Below, one piece after another: positions 17,553-25,421 of a stretch of DNA of 45,504 bases (the stretch's first letter is position 1; every line of letters starts with the position of its first letter). Under the pieces are notes generated by a model. The model worked only from the letters and a program-made list of their open reading frames with translations. It was not told where the DNA came from and did no database searches. The DNA is from Opitutus sp. GAS368 (lineage in GTDB: Bacteria > Verrucomicrobiota > Verrucomicrobiia > Opitutales > UBA953), in assembly GCA_945906115.1 (NCBI GenBank), contig CAMDQP010000001.1, forward strand, positions 1-45,504. The letters run 5' to 3'. Made by a program: the position numbers and the translations under genes.

Positions 17553-17571
17553 CCCGCCCCCGCGGGGCGGG
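17553..17571 (-). other. GC-rich perfect hairpin between phoH and mutS
   Basis: CCCGCCCC at 17553-17560 and GGGGCGGG at 17564-17571 form an 8-bp all-GC stem with a 3-nt loop. It starts 7 nt after the phoH stop in the direction of transcription. No T-run follows, so it is not a standard rho-independent terminator. It may stabilise the phoH mRNA end, cause pausing, or dampen read-through into mutS. Confidence 0.55.
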
Positions 17572-17578
17572 AAGTTGC

Positions 17579-19114
17579 TCACATCAGCTGGGCGGCCAGC
17601 TCGGACAGGGCGCTGCGGACGCCACTGATCAGTCGCACGTTGGCGATGATAGCATGGCCCTTCATGCGCTCATGGGTATGAATGAGCCCGTTGGACTTAC
17701 CGTCGAGGTAAGGGGTATCGACCTGATCCAAGTCTCCGATGAGGACGACCTTGGAGCCCTCCCCGATGCGCGTGATGACCGTCTTGGCTTCGTGCGGGGT
17801 CATGTTCTGCGCCTCGTCGACGATCATGAAGGCATGACCGATTGAGCGACCGCGGATGAAGGTCATCGCTTCGATTTCGATAAGACCCGAGTCGATGAGC
17901 CATTGATAGGGCTTACGGGGCTGACTAACGGCCTGAAATTGCGAACCGAAGATCGGCTGCGGCGCTTTCATCGCCTGGGCCTTCTTCTGTCGACGTTGCG
18001 AATCGGTGGCCACTGCCTCCTTGGCCAACGGCATGGGCGCGGAGTTTCCGTTCTTCGAGAAGAGGACCTCAAGGTTGTCGAAGTAAGGTTGGATGTAAGG
18101 CGAAAGTTTTTCCTCCTTGGTGCCGGGAAGCGCACCGATGTCCTTACCGATCTGCACGACCGGACGGGAAACGTAGAGCTTCTTGTAAGGTGAGAAATCG
18201 CTGAGCACCTGCGAGAGCGCGGCGGCGATGGAAAGAAAAGTCTTACCGGTGCCGGCACGACCGAAGCAGGTGACGAGACGGATTTCGGGATTAAGGAGAG
18301 CGTCGAGAAAGATCCATTGCTCAAAGTTCTTGGGGATGACGCGCATGCCGCGGGGCATCTGAAGACCTTTGCGGGCACCGCTGTCCGAAGACATGAACTC
18401 GCGATAGAGTCCGAGGGGAACGAAAGCGCCTTCACCGACGTGGCGAGCCGGCTCGGTCCACGAGTCGGACGTGAACATCACGTATTCGTTCAAGATAAGG
18501 GGCGGCTCTTCCTTCACCTTCACCTGCACCTGGCCGAGTTCGCGGAAATCGCGCATGGCTGCGGCTGTCACCTTGATGGTGCGGTATTCACCCTCGTCGC
18601 TGGTCTCAACGCGGTCGTTACGATAATCCTGGACGTCCACCCCGAGGGCTTGGGCCTTGAGCGCCATGCAAGCGTCCTTGGTGACGAGGATCACCGGACC
18701 CTTCGAGGTGTCGCGCATGTAGATTGCGGAAGCGATGATGCGATGGTCTGGGGCGTCGACCTGCATGAACACGGCGCGGACTCGTTCGGCCTTGGCTCCG
18801 TTGAAGTGGTCGCGGATGAGCGACTCATTAATGACGATGCGGAGTTCACCGCCGTCGCAAAGCTTCGCGTGCAGGGCGCCGGGTTTCGTCGGGTCGCCAT
18901 CCACAATCTCCTTTAATGGACGATTCTCAAAGAGACTTCGGATTGACCGATTAACCCGTCGCGCGCTGGCGCCGAGTTGACCTTGCTGGGTCTTCAGACG
19001 ATCGAGCTCAGACAAGACCTCGACAGGCACAGCGACAATGTGCTCGTCGAACTTGAACAGGGACTCGGGATCGTGAATTAGTACGTTGGTGTCCAGGACG
19101 TAAGTCTTTTTCAC
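17579..19114 (-). CDS. PhoH-like ATPase with N-terminal PIN domain
   Basis: A PIN nuclease domain (residues ~1-160) is fused to a PhoH-type P-loop ATPase (~250-511), the PhoH2/YlaK arrangement implicated in RNA unwinding and cleavage. PIN acidic residues are visible: Asp8 in LDTNVLIHD, Glu36/Asp38 in LSELDRLK, Asp123 in APDHRI and Asp147 in VTKDA. The ATPase has Walker A FGRAGTGKT ending at Thr292 and Walker B-like VDEAQN at 432-437. A Gln/Lys/Ala-rich insert at about 355-402 breaks the ATPase core. The start is GTG at 19114 with GAGGAG only 2 nt upstream. It is preceded by the DUF971 gene and followed by mutS on the same strand. Biological targets are unknown. Confidence 0.9.
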   Translation of the reverse strand: MKKTYVLDTNVLIHDPESLFKFDEHIVAVPVEVLSELDRLKTQQGQLGASARRVNRSIRSLFENRPLKEIVDGDPTKPGALHAKLCDGGELRIVINESLIRDHFNGAKAERVRAVFMQVDAPDHRIIASAIYMRDTSKGPVILVTKDACMALKAQALGVDVQDYRNDRVETSDEGEYRTIKVTAAAMRDFRELGQVQVKVKEEPPLILNEYVMFTSDSWTEPARHVGEGAFVPLGLYREFMSSDSGARKGLQMPRGMRVIPKNFEQWIFLDALLNPEIRLVTCFGRAGTGKTFLSIAAALSQVLSDFSPYKKLYVSRPVVQIGKDIGALPGTKEEKLSPYIQPYFDNLEVLFSKNGNSAPMPLAKEAVATDSQRRQKKAQAMKAPQPIFGSQFQAVSQPRKPYQWLIDSGLIEIEAMTFIRGRSIGHAFMIVDEAQNMTPHEAKTVITRIGEGSKVVLIGDLDQVDTPYLDGKSNGLIHTHERMKGHAIIANVRLISGVRSALSELAAQLM

Positions 19115-19159
19115 ATCTCCTCACGTGACCAAAATTGGAGAGAGCGCAATCCGTAAAAA

Positions 19160-19462
19160 TTATTTCGTGACGTCCATTGCGCTTAGGTATTCCCAGCTAT
19201 AGATACCTGTACGATGTCCGTCGCTGAACTCTAAAGTGACGGCATAGTTGCCGACGCGACTCAATCCGGTGACGACGACACCGGGGAATCTTCGAGGCCC
19301 GTCGCCAACCCAACGCTGCCCGAGGATGTCGACCTCACCCATGTTCTCGGCGCTCGGCGAAAGCTCACGAAGTAGTTCCGCCCGGAGGCATTGCTCACGG
19401 CCATCTTCCCAGGTGATGGCAACGAAATCACCGATAATCTGAAGGTCTCGCGGCGGCCGCAT
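19160..19462 (-). CDS. DUF971 family protein (GBBH-like N-terminal domain)
   Basis: Small protein whose sequence (RDLQIIGDFVAITWEDGRE, LRELSPSAE, then VGNYAVTLEFSDGHRTGIYSWEYL) matches DUF971. This domain occurs at the N-terminus of gamma-butyrobetaine hydroxylase and next to Mrp/ApbC-type Fe-S assembly proteins. It is 101 aa from the ATG at 19462, a normal domain length. An in-frame ATG at 19537 would add 25 residues of low conservation and bring the start within 21 nt of the divergent ybaB. Function is unknown; a role in Fe-S or metal handling is inferred only from family association. phoH follows 45 nt downstream. Confidence 0.82.
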   Translation of the reverse strand: MRPPRDLQIIGDFVAITWEDGREQCLRAELLRELSPSAENMGEVDILGQRWVGDGPRRFPGVVVTGLSRVGNYAVTLEFSDGHRTGIYSWEYLSAMDVTK

Positions 19463-19558
19463 AGCCCCAAAGTGCGGCCTGTCGACGCGGTGGCAAGCAG
19501 GGAGCGGACGGCGGGACGACCTTGACTCCCCGGACATGGTCGGGAGTCTAATCAAACT

Positions 19559-19864
19559 ATGGCAGGCGTAGGCAAACTCCTCAAACAAGCCCAGAAGATG
19601 CAACGTGGCATCGCTGAGGCCCAACTTCAGCTCACTGCGGAGACACTCGACGTCTCCCATGGCGGTGGCGCGATCAAAATCACGGTCAACGGCCATGGAC
19701 TGGTCCTAGCCCTGTCGATCGACCCCGACTTCATCAAGGAGGATAAGGCGATGGTCGAGCAGTCCCTCGTCGCCGCCCTGCAGGAAGCATCGGCCAAGGC
19801 TCGGGAACTCCATGAAGCCACGATGTCGAAGGCCACGGCCGGGTTCTCCCTGCCTGGGATGTAA
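19559..19864 (+). CDS. ybaB: YbaB/EbfC family nucleoid-associated protein
   Basis: A 101-aa protein with the YbaB pattern: an N-terminal amphipathic helix (MAGVGKLLKQAQKMQRGIAEAQ), a beta region (DVSHGGGAIKITVNGHG, LALSIDP) and a C-terminal helix ending in KATAGFSLPGM. Family members bind DNA as dimers and are often encoded just upstream of recR, as here (6-nt gap). The usual upstream neighbour dnaX is absent; the divergent DUF971 gene takes its place. A role in nucleoid organisation or recombination support is inferred from the family. No Shine-Dalgarno is evident. Confidence 0.93.
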   Translation: MAGVGKLLKQAQKMQRGIAEAQLQLTAETLDVSHGGGAIKITVNGHGLVLALSIDPDFIKEDKAMVEQSLVAALQEASAKARELHEATMSKATAGFSLPGM

Positions 19865-19870
19865 TCGCTC

Positions 19871-20473
19871 GTGACTCCCTCTTTCGACAAGGTTCGCCAA
19901 CTCCTTAAGATGCTTCCGGGCATGGGGCATCGCTCTGCCGAACGCATCGCCTTGCACCTGCTGGTCGAACGCCCGGGTAAGCTCGCTCCCCTGCTCGAGT
20001 CATTGCAGGCTGCCGCTTCGGCGGTCCGTCGGTGTGCCCGCTGCGGAAGCCTCGCCGAGGTAGAACTCTGCCCGATCTGCCTCGAACCCAAGCGGGAGCC
20101 CGGGTCGATCTGCGTCGTCGAACAAGTACCCGACCTTATGGCCATCGAGCGCTCTGCAGCCTATCGTGGTACCTATCACGTTCTGCATGGTCGCCTGTCT
20201 CCGATCAACGGCGTCGGACCCGACCAGCTTAACCTAGGTAGCTTCGAACAGCGTCTTAAGGACGAACCGATCACAGAGGTCGTCCTGGCTCTGGGCAACG
20301 ACATCGAAGGCGAAGCGACCTGCCACTATATCAGCGAAGCAATCCATGCGGTCCGCCCCACGATCAAGATCTCCCGCATCGGCTTCGGCCTGCCCAGCGG
20401 CAGCGGCCTGACTTTCGCCGATCCGGCCACGCTGCGCAGCGCGCTGGAGGGACGTCGAGATGTCGCCAACTGA
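19871..20473 (+). CDS. recR: Recombination protein RecR
   Basis: Component of the RecFOR pathway that loads RecA on gapped DNA. The N-terminal helix-hairpin-helix region contains LKMLPGMGHRSAERIALHLL. A four-cysteine zinc finger uses Cys55, Cys58, Cys67 and Cys70. A Toprim domain follows (ICVVEQVPDLMAIE onward) with LALGNDIEGEATCHYI. Length 200 aa is standard. The start is GTG at 19871, 6 nt after ybaB. The 3' end overlaps the Rsm22-like gene by 14 nt. The tail SGSGLTFADPATLRSALEGR is typical of RecR. Confidence 0.97.
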   Translation: MTPSFDKVRQLLKMLPGMGHRSAERIALHLLVERPGKLAPLLESLQAAASAVRRCARCGSLAEVELCPICLEPKREPGSICVVEQVPDLMAIERSAAYRGTYHVLHGRLSPINGVGPDQLNLGSFEQRLKDEPITEVVLALGNDIEGEATCHYISEAIHAVRPTIKISRIGFGLPSGSGLTFADPATLRSALEGRRDVAN

Positions 20474-21629
20474 TTCGTCCATCGCTTACCCAGCCGAAGC
20501 GGAGGCCTTCTGGGTCGGCCAAGCCGAACTGGTATCGGAAAAGCTCGGTGATGAAGCCCTCGAGCGCATGACACCCGCCGTGGCGCACCTTTCGGATCTC
20601 TTCACAACCGAGCGTCCCGATAAGAAATTCCCCGACTACTTCGCCGACCCCCGCCTGCTCGCGGCCTATGGCGTGTTCTTCCTGCCCCAGAGCTTCACTC
20701 GCACTTCCATCGCGCTGGCCCAGACCTGTGGACTGCGTGGCTGGAAACCTTCCAGCCAAGTCCCGGCAATCCTCGATCTTGGTTCCGGCCCCGGGTCTTG
20801 CGGTGTGGCGGCGGCCTATCGGCTCCGTCAAACCGGCATCAATAAAATCAGCCTATATGGCGTGGACAAATCGCCGAGCGCCTTGGCTTCGATGGAATCC
20901 TTCGCCCGAGCGACCCTCGGTGCGGACGTCGAAACGAAGACACGCATCGGTGACGCATCCCGACCGGAGACCTGGCCAGAAGGCCCCTTTGACCTCATCG
21001 TTGCCGGCTTCGTGGTAAACGAGATGCCTCAACTCGACCACGCCGCCCTGCTCCGCTGGTTCGGCGAACTCAAGGCCAGGCTCGCCCCAGGCGGACTCAT
21101 CCTGATCCTCGAACCCGCCTTACGGATCACCGCCGAGCGATTGCAGAAACTCAGCGACGACGTAGCGGCTGGAGAAATGAACCGCATTGCGCCCGAACTC
21201 GATGCCCTGCCCGACCCGCAGCTCGGTCCAGGGGAACACTGGAGCCATGAAACGCGTGCTTGGGAAGCTCCGGCCTCAACCGAATTCGTCAACCGCCACC
21301 TCCATCGAGATCTGCGCGAAGTGCGGTTTTCTTTTACCGCTTTCTCGGACGCCCCCCTGACGCCACTTCCGCCCGGATTGAGCCGACTGATATCCGACGT
21401 CCAAATCATCAAGGGCCTCCTTCGTTTCATTACGACCCGCGACGGCGCGATCGAATCGGTCGAAGTCCCCACCCGAGGCCTCTCTAAACATGAGGTCAAA
21501 AAACTCGCGGCGACCTTTGGACGCGGTGATATTGTCCGACATCCTCACCCGGCCTCGTCGAAGTTGCGCTTGGCCAATCATGAGGAATTGAGGGTCTTTT
21601 GGACGCCCGAGACTCCGCAGGAACCATAA
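20460..21629 (+). CDS. Rsm22-like methyltransferase (ribosome-associated family)
   Basis: SAM-dependent methyltransferase of the Rsm22/METTL17 family (PF09243-like), linked to small-subunit ribosome assembly. Residues 68-82 (AAYGVFFLPQSFTRT) match the family's Y..Y.P..F.R segment. The SAM motif LDLGSGPG is at 105-112, VNEMP at 186-190 and ILEPA at 217-220. In relatives, several cysteines in a CPH...CP...C segment after the EP motif ligate an Fe-S cluster. Here the equivalent stretch (about 247-267, DALPDPQLGPGEHWSHETRAW) has none, and the only cysteines are Cys90 and Cys114. The start overlaps recR by 14 nt. Whether it is catalytically active is open. Confidence 0.82.
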   Translation: MSPTDSSIAYPAEAEAFWVGQAELVSEKLGDEALERMTPAVAHLSDLFTTERPDKKFPDYFADPRLLAAYGVFFLPQSFTRTSIALAQTCGLRGWKPSSQVPAILDLGSGPGSCGVAAAYRLRQTGINKISLYGVDKSPSALASMESFARATLGADVETKTRIGDASRPETWPEGPFDLIVAGFVVNEMPQLDHAALLRWFGELKARLAPGGLILILEPALRITAERLQKLSDDVAAGEMNRIAPELDALPDPQLGPGEHWSHETRAWEAPASTEFVNRHLHRDLREVRFSFTAFSDAPLTPLPPGLSRLISDVQIIKGLLRFITTRDGAIESVEVPTRGLSKHEVKKLAATFGRGDIVRHPHPASSKLRLANHEELRVFWTPETPQEP

Positions 21630-21724
21630 TGTCACAATCTAGGCAGGGCATTTGTTTGCCTGTCTATACCGACCAGAATTTGCTTCAACCAGTCTTTCTC
21701 ACCTGACACCCTTCCCTTATCTCC
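21630..21724. other. Intergenic region before ppk1
   Basis: This 95-nt gap separates the Rsm22-like gene from ppk1. AGGCA at 21641-21645 can pair with TGCCT further on, a weak 5-bp stem without a T-run. The last 30 nt before the ppk1 ATG are almost entirely C, T and A and contain no Shine-Dalgarno. I see no convincing promoter. Confidence 0.3.
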
Positions 21725-23764
21725 ATGTTTAATCGCGAACTCAGTTGGCTAAGCTTTGATCGTCGAGTCCTCGAACTCGCCGAAGACGACTCCGTCCCTC
21801 TGCTCGAACGCGTCCGCTTTCTCTCGATTGTCAGTTCGAACCTCGATGAATTCTTTGAAATCCGCGTCGCGGGCATCATGCAGCAGGAAGAGTCCGCCAG
21901 CTATCCGGCGACTAAGGAGTTCCTCGCCTCCGTCCTGCAACGCACCCGAGACTTGGTTCAGGCCCAGCAACTTTGCTGGAGGCAGAAATTGCTGCCCGCA
22001 CTTGCGGCCCACGGCATCGAGGTCCTCGCCCGCGAGCAACTCGGCGACAGCGCCCGGAACGAACTTTCACCGCGCTTTGATCGCGACATCCTGCCCGCGC
22101 TGACCCCGCTGGCCATCGATCCTTCGCACCCCTTCCCCGTCCTGACCAACAAAGGACTCTACCTGCTGGCCCTTCTCCGCGACCCGGCTTCGGGCGAGTT
22201 GCGCCGGGCAGTCGTCCCGGTGCCGCGGATCTTACCGCGTATCCTCGGCCTCGCAGATCGCAAGAGCTTCACCTTCCTCAGCCACGTCATCCAGTTATTC
22301 ATCCACCGACTCTTCCCTGGACTCGAACTCCAGGGCTCCTGGGCCTTCCGCATCACACGCAACAGCGATCTCTACGTCGACGATGAAGAAGAAGCCGTCA
22401 ACCTGCTCGAAGCCATCGAGGACGAGATTCGCAATCTGCGCAAAGGGGCGCCGGTGCGCCTTGAAATCGAAGCCGACGTTCCCGAAGGCGAGATGCAGTG
22501 GCTCCTGAATTCCATCCATCTTACTTCAGACAACGCGTTCCGTATCCCTGGTCCGGTCAACATGCTCCGCCTCGGAAGCCTGATCGACATGGTCGGCCGA
22601 CCCGAACTCCTTTACCCGAGTTTCGTATCGGTGATTCCTCCCGAGTGCTCGGAACCGACCAAGCTCTACGAACGCATCGCCGAGCATGACATCATTCTGC
22701 ACCATCCGTACGAATCCTTCTCTCCGGTCGTCGATTTCATCCGCCAAGCCGCCAAGGATGAGACAGTGGTGGCGATTAAACTGACCCTTTACCGGACCAG
22801 CGGGGACTCGCCCGTGGTCGAAGCACTCAAGGAAGCGGCCCGCAACGGCAAGCAGGTCACCGCGCTGGTCGAACTCCGCGCCCGTTTTGACGAATTGAAC
22901 AACATCGAGTGGGCCCGCCAGCTCGAGGAGGCCGGCGCCCATGTCGTTTACGGCCTCGCTGGCCTCAAAACCCATTGCAAGGCGTGTCTCGTCGTGCGTC
23001 AGGAAAAGGATGGCCTCCGTCGCTATGCCCACCTCGGCACCGGTAATTACAACCCAAAGACCGCCCGTATCTACACCGATTTCTCCCTGCTCACCTGCGA
23101 CGCGGAAATCACGGCCGATGTCGGCCTACTCTTCAACGTCCTGACCGGTAACCTCGCCGGCCCCAAGTTCAAACACCTCCTCATCGCTCCCTTCGACTTG
23201 GCGCGACGCATCGTGGAACTCATCAAGGTCGAGACTGCTAACGCCAAGGCTGGCAAGCCCGCGACGATCTTCGCCAAGGTCAACAGCCTCGTAGACCCTG
23301 AGGTCATCAACGCCCTTTACGAAGCATCCCAGGCGGGCGTCCGCATCGAACTCGTGGTCCGAGGCATCTGCTGCCTCAAGCCCGGCATCACGGGTAAGAG
23401 TGAAAATATCCGCGTCCGCAGCTTTCTCGGTCGCTTCCTTGAACACAGCCGACTGTTCCGCTTCGAGAACGCCGAGGCGCAGCCCATCCTGCTCATGGGC
23501 AGCGCTGACTGGATGCCGCGAAATTTCCAACGCCGCATCGAATGCGTCTTCCCCTTACGTGCCAACCATGTGCGTCGTCGAGTCGAAGAAGAAATCCTCG
23601 CCGTCTACCGCGACCGTCAAGGGGATGCCAAGGCTCTTACCAGCGACGGAGAATACGTCAGCTGCGAGCCCATGGGACGACTCGCACCGGGAGTGCAGGA
23701 TACTTTCCTGCAGCTGGCAGCCATGGCCGCTCAAGCCCGCCTCAGCGAACAGACGGGGAAATAG
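21725..23764 (+). CDS. ppk1: Polyphosphate kinase 1
   Basis: Synthesises inorganic polyphosphate from ATP reversibly at the inner face of the membrane. The N-terminal domain begins FNRELSWLSFDRRVLELAED, a PPK1 hallmark. The phospho-acceptor histidine is His417 in GLKTHCKACLVVR, and the second conserved histidine is His574 in RFLEHSR. GTGNYNPKTARIYTDFSLLT is also diagnostic. Length 679 aa is normal. The start ATG is preceded by a pyrimidine-rich leader. The last 23 nt overlap the end of the convergent lpxK. No ppx phosphatase is nearby. Confidence 0.97.
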   Translation: MFNRELSWLSFDRRVLELAEDDSVPLLERVRFLSIVSSNLDEFFEIRVAGIMQQEESASYPATKEFLASVLQRTRDLVQAQQLCWRQKLLPALAAHGIEVLAREQLGDSARNELSPRFDRDILPALTPLAIDPSHPFPVLTNKGLYLLALLRDPASGELRRAVVPVPRILPRILGLADRKSFTFLSHVIQLFIHRLFPGLELQGSWAFRITRNSDLYVDDEEEAVNLLEAIEDEIRNLRKGAPVRLEIEADVPEGEMQWLLNSIHLTSDNAFRIPGPVNMLRLGSLIDMVGRPELLYPSFVSVIPPECSEPTKLYERIAEHDIILHHPYESFSPVVDFIRQAAKDETVVAIKLTLYRTSGDSPVVEALKEAARNGKQVTALVELRARFDELNNIEWARQLEEAGAHVVYGLAGLKTHCKACLVVRQEKDGLRRYAHLGTGNYNPKTARIYTDFSLLTCDAEITADVGLLFNVLTGNLAGPKFKHLLIAPFDLARRIVELIKVETANAKAGKPATIFAKVNSLVDPEVINALYEASQAGVRIELVVRGICCLKPGITGKSENIRVRSFLGRFLEHSRLFRFENAEAQPILLMGSADWMPRNFQRRIECVFPLRANHVRRRVEEEILAVYRDRQGDAKALTSDGEYVSCEPMGRLAPGVQDTFLQLAAMAAQARLSEQTGK

Positions 23765-24908
23765 AAGGCCCCAAGCAGATTCGTTCGACGGCTGCATTAA
23801 AGCCTTCCGCATCGCCGAGGATCTCGACCTCTAGGCGGACGAACAGCAGCGGAATGGGCGGGCGGAAACGCGCCTGTAGGCGGACCGCGTCCTTTTCCGT
23901 CGTGACGATCATCTCGGCCTTGGCCTGGATGGCTTGATCAAGGACTTCGTCGAGGTCTTCGTCCACGAAAGCGTGGTGGTCGAGGAAGCGACGGTTGGCG
24001 ACAATCTTCGCGCCATGGTTGAGTAAGATTTCCTCGAAACGCTCCGGCGTCGCGATGCCCGAGAAGGCTGCGACTCGGCGGCCTTTGAGGTCCGACATCG
24101 GGAGGCGCTTAGGTCCGTCGACTTCGACGAGTTCGCAAGCACGGTGCGAGCAGGCAATGATCTCGGCCTTGGCATTGTGCCGACGAATGAGGCTGACGAG
24201 AGCCGGATCTGGCGGGCCAACGGACTTGGTCACGAAGACGTAAGAAGCTCGGCTCAGGTTGGAAATCGGCTCACGCAGGACACCGCGAGGAAGCAATGAG
24301 CCGTTACCAAATGGGTCGCGGCTGTCGACGAGGAGCAGATTAATCTGGCCGCGCAGCGGAAGGTACTGGAGGCCGTCGTCGAGCAGGATCGTGTCCACGC
24401 CGAAGCGCCGGAGGGCGAACCGGCCTCCCTCGACTCGGTCGCGGTCGACGATGACGATGACGCCTTCGCCACAGAGATTCTGCGCGAGCATGTAAGGCTC
24501 GTCACCGGCCTCATCCGGGCCGACCAAGACCGACTTGCCGTCGGAAACCACGAGCGGATCGGGGCGACTGCCCTGGGTCAGCCAGCGCCAGAATCGCTTC
24601 AGCATCGAATCGGAAGTTCCTTTATAGCCGCGGGAAAGGATGGCGACTTTACGTCCGCGCGCCGTCAGCACGCGGGCCATCTTGAGTACGATCGGGGTCT
24701 TCCCAGTGCCACCGACAGTGAGATTACCCACGACCACAACCTTGCAACCGAGGGGTGTATCGCGAAAAAGCCGGTTACGATAGAGCCAGAGGCGTAGGCG
24801 GACTAAGACCTCAAAAATCCATGAAAGGACCTTCAGGAAGGCTCCCAGCAAGGCCGCCCCGGGCCCCTTGCGACGCTCGTAGACTACGTCTACGGCATAG
24901 CTAGCCAT
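23742..24908 (-). CDS. lpxK: Tetraacyldisaccharide 4'-kinase
   Basis: Phosphorylates the 4' position of the lipid A disaccharide precursor at the inner membrane, so the host makes lipid A. An N-terminal hydrophobic helix lies at about residues 18-42. The P-loop GNLTVGGTGKTP spans 61-72. LSRGY and DDGLQY follow, with a late VTTEKDAVRL typical of LpxK. The ATG at 24908 has GGAGAGG just upstream, giving a good ribosome binding site and a 388-aa product. An ATG at 24953 would add 15 residues and is possible. The gene is divergent from panD and overlaps the convergent ppk1 end. Confidence 0.93.
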   Translation of the reverse strand: MASYAVDVVYERRKGPGAALLGAFLKVLSWIFEVLVRLRLWLYRNRLFRDTPLGCKVVVVGNLTVGGTGKTPIVLKMARVLTARGRKVAILSRGYKGTSDSMLKRFWRWLTQGSRPDPLVVSDGKSVLVGPDEAGDEPYMLAQNLCGEGVIVIVDRDRVEGGRFALRRFGVDTILLDDGLQYLPLRGQINLLLVDSRDPFGNGSLLPRGVLREPISNLSRASYVFVTKSVGPPDPALVSLIRRHNAKAEIIACSHRACELVEVDGPKRLPMSDLKGRRVAAFSGIATPERFEEILLNHGAKIVANRRFLDHHAFVDEDLDEVLDQAIQAKAEMIVTTEKDAVRLQARFRPPIPLLFVRLEVEILGDAEGFNAAVERICLGPSISPSVR

Positions 24909-24910
24909 GA

Positions 24911-24917
24911 CCTCTCC
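24911..24917 (-). promoter_or_regulatory. Ribosome binding site supporting the lpxK start
   Basis: Read on the minus strand, GGAGAGG occupies 24917-24911, with GGAG 5 nt before the ATG at 24908. It is one of the few good Shine-Dalgarno matches in the window and favours this start over the upstream ATG at 24953. Confidence 0.5.
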
Positions 24918-25019
24918 AAGGGAGGAAAAGAACCCTCGGTGCTTCGCGGACATGGACGAATTGATGCAAAGTTGTTTGACGAAGGCAACCATCCCGATTG
25001 AGAAGGACGACCCAGCGCC

Positions 25020-25421
25020 ATGCTCGTACACCTGTTGCGCACCAAACTTCTCCGAGCCGAGGTCACCGCGGCCCGGCTCGATTACGAGGGCTCCTTGGCC
25101 ATCGATCGCGAGATCATGGCCCTCGTCGGCATGCTCCCTTACGAGAAGATCTTGGTCGGTAACCTGGCTAACGGGGAGCGTTTCGAGACTTACGCCATCC
25201 CTGCCCCCGCGGGGACCCGGGAGATCTGCCTGAATGGCGCCACCGCCCACCTAGGCAAGCCCGGCGACTTACTGGTGGTCATGACCTTCACCCAGATGGA
25301 AGAGTCGGCTGCGTCGAACTGGAAACCCCGGACCGCAACCCTCGCCGAGGGTAACCGTCGCATCGTCCGCCTCGAGAACCCCGAAGTCCCCACCTCCCTC
25401 CTGACCACCTTTCAACGATGA
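25020..25421 (+). CDS. panD: Aspartate 1-decarboxylase
   Basis: Pyruvoyl enzyme that decarboxylates L-aspartate to beta-alanine for pantothenate synthesis. The self-cleavage site Gly24-Ser25 (YEGSLAID) is at the canonical position; Ser25 becomes the pyruvoyl group. NGERFETYAI and CLNGATAHLGKPGD supply the other family motifs, including Tyr58. Length 133 aa is normal. The stop overlaps the next start as ATGA, so the class-V aminotransferase is translationally coupled. panE lies 15 kb away. No PanM-type activator is visible. Confidence 0.95.
   Translation: MLVHLLRTKLLRAEVTAARLDYEGSLAIDREIMALVGMLPYEKILVGNLANGERFETYAIPAPAGTREICLNGATAHLGKPGDLLVVMTFTQMEESAASNWKPRTATLAEGNRRIVRLENPEVPTSLLTTFQR

Noticed and set aside
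21641..21662. A possible terminator after the Rsm22-like gene
   Set aside because: The stem is only about 5 bp with a long loop and has no T-tract.
24954..25250. An N-terminal extension of lpxK antisense to panD
   Set aside because: PanD has its processing site and full motifs, while the extension has no similarity to LpxK. The ATG at 24908 has a good ribosome binding site.
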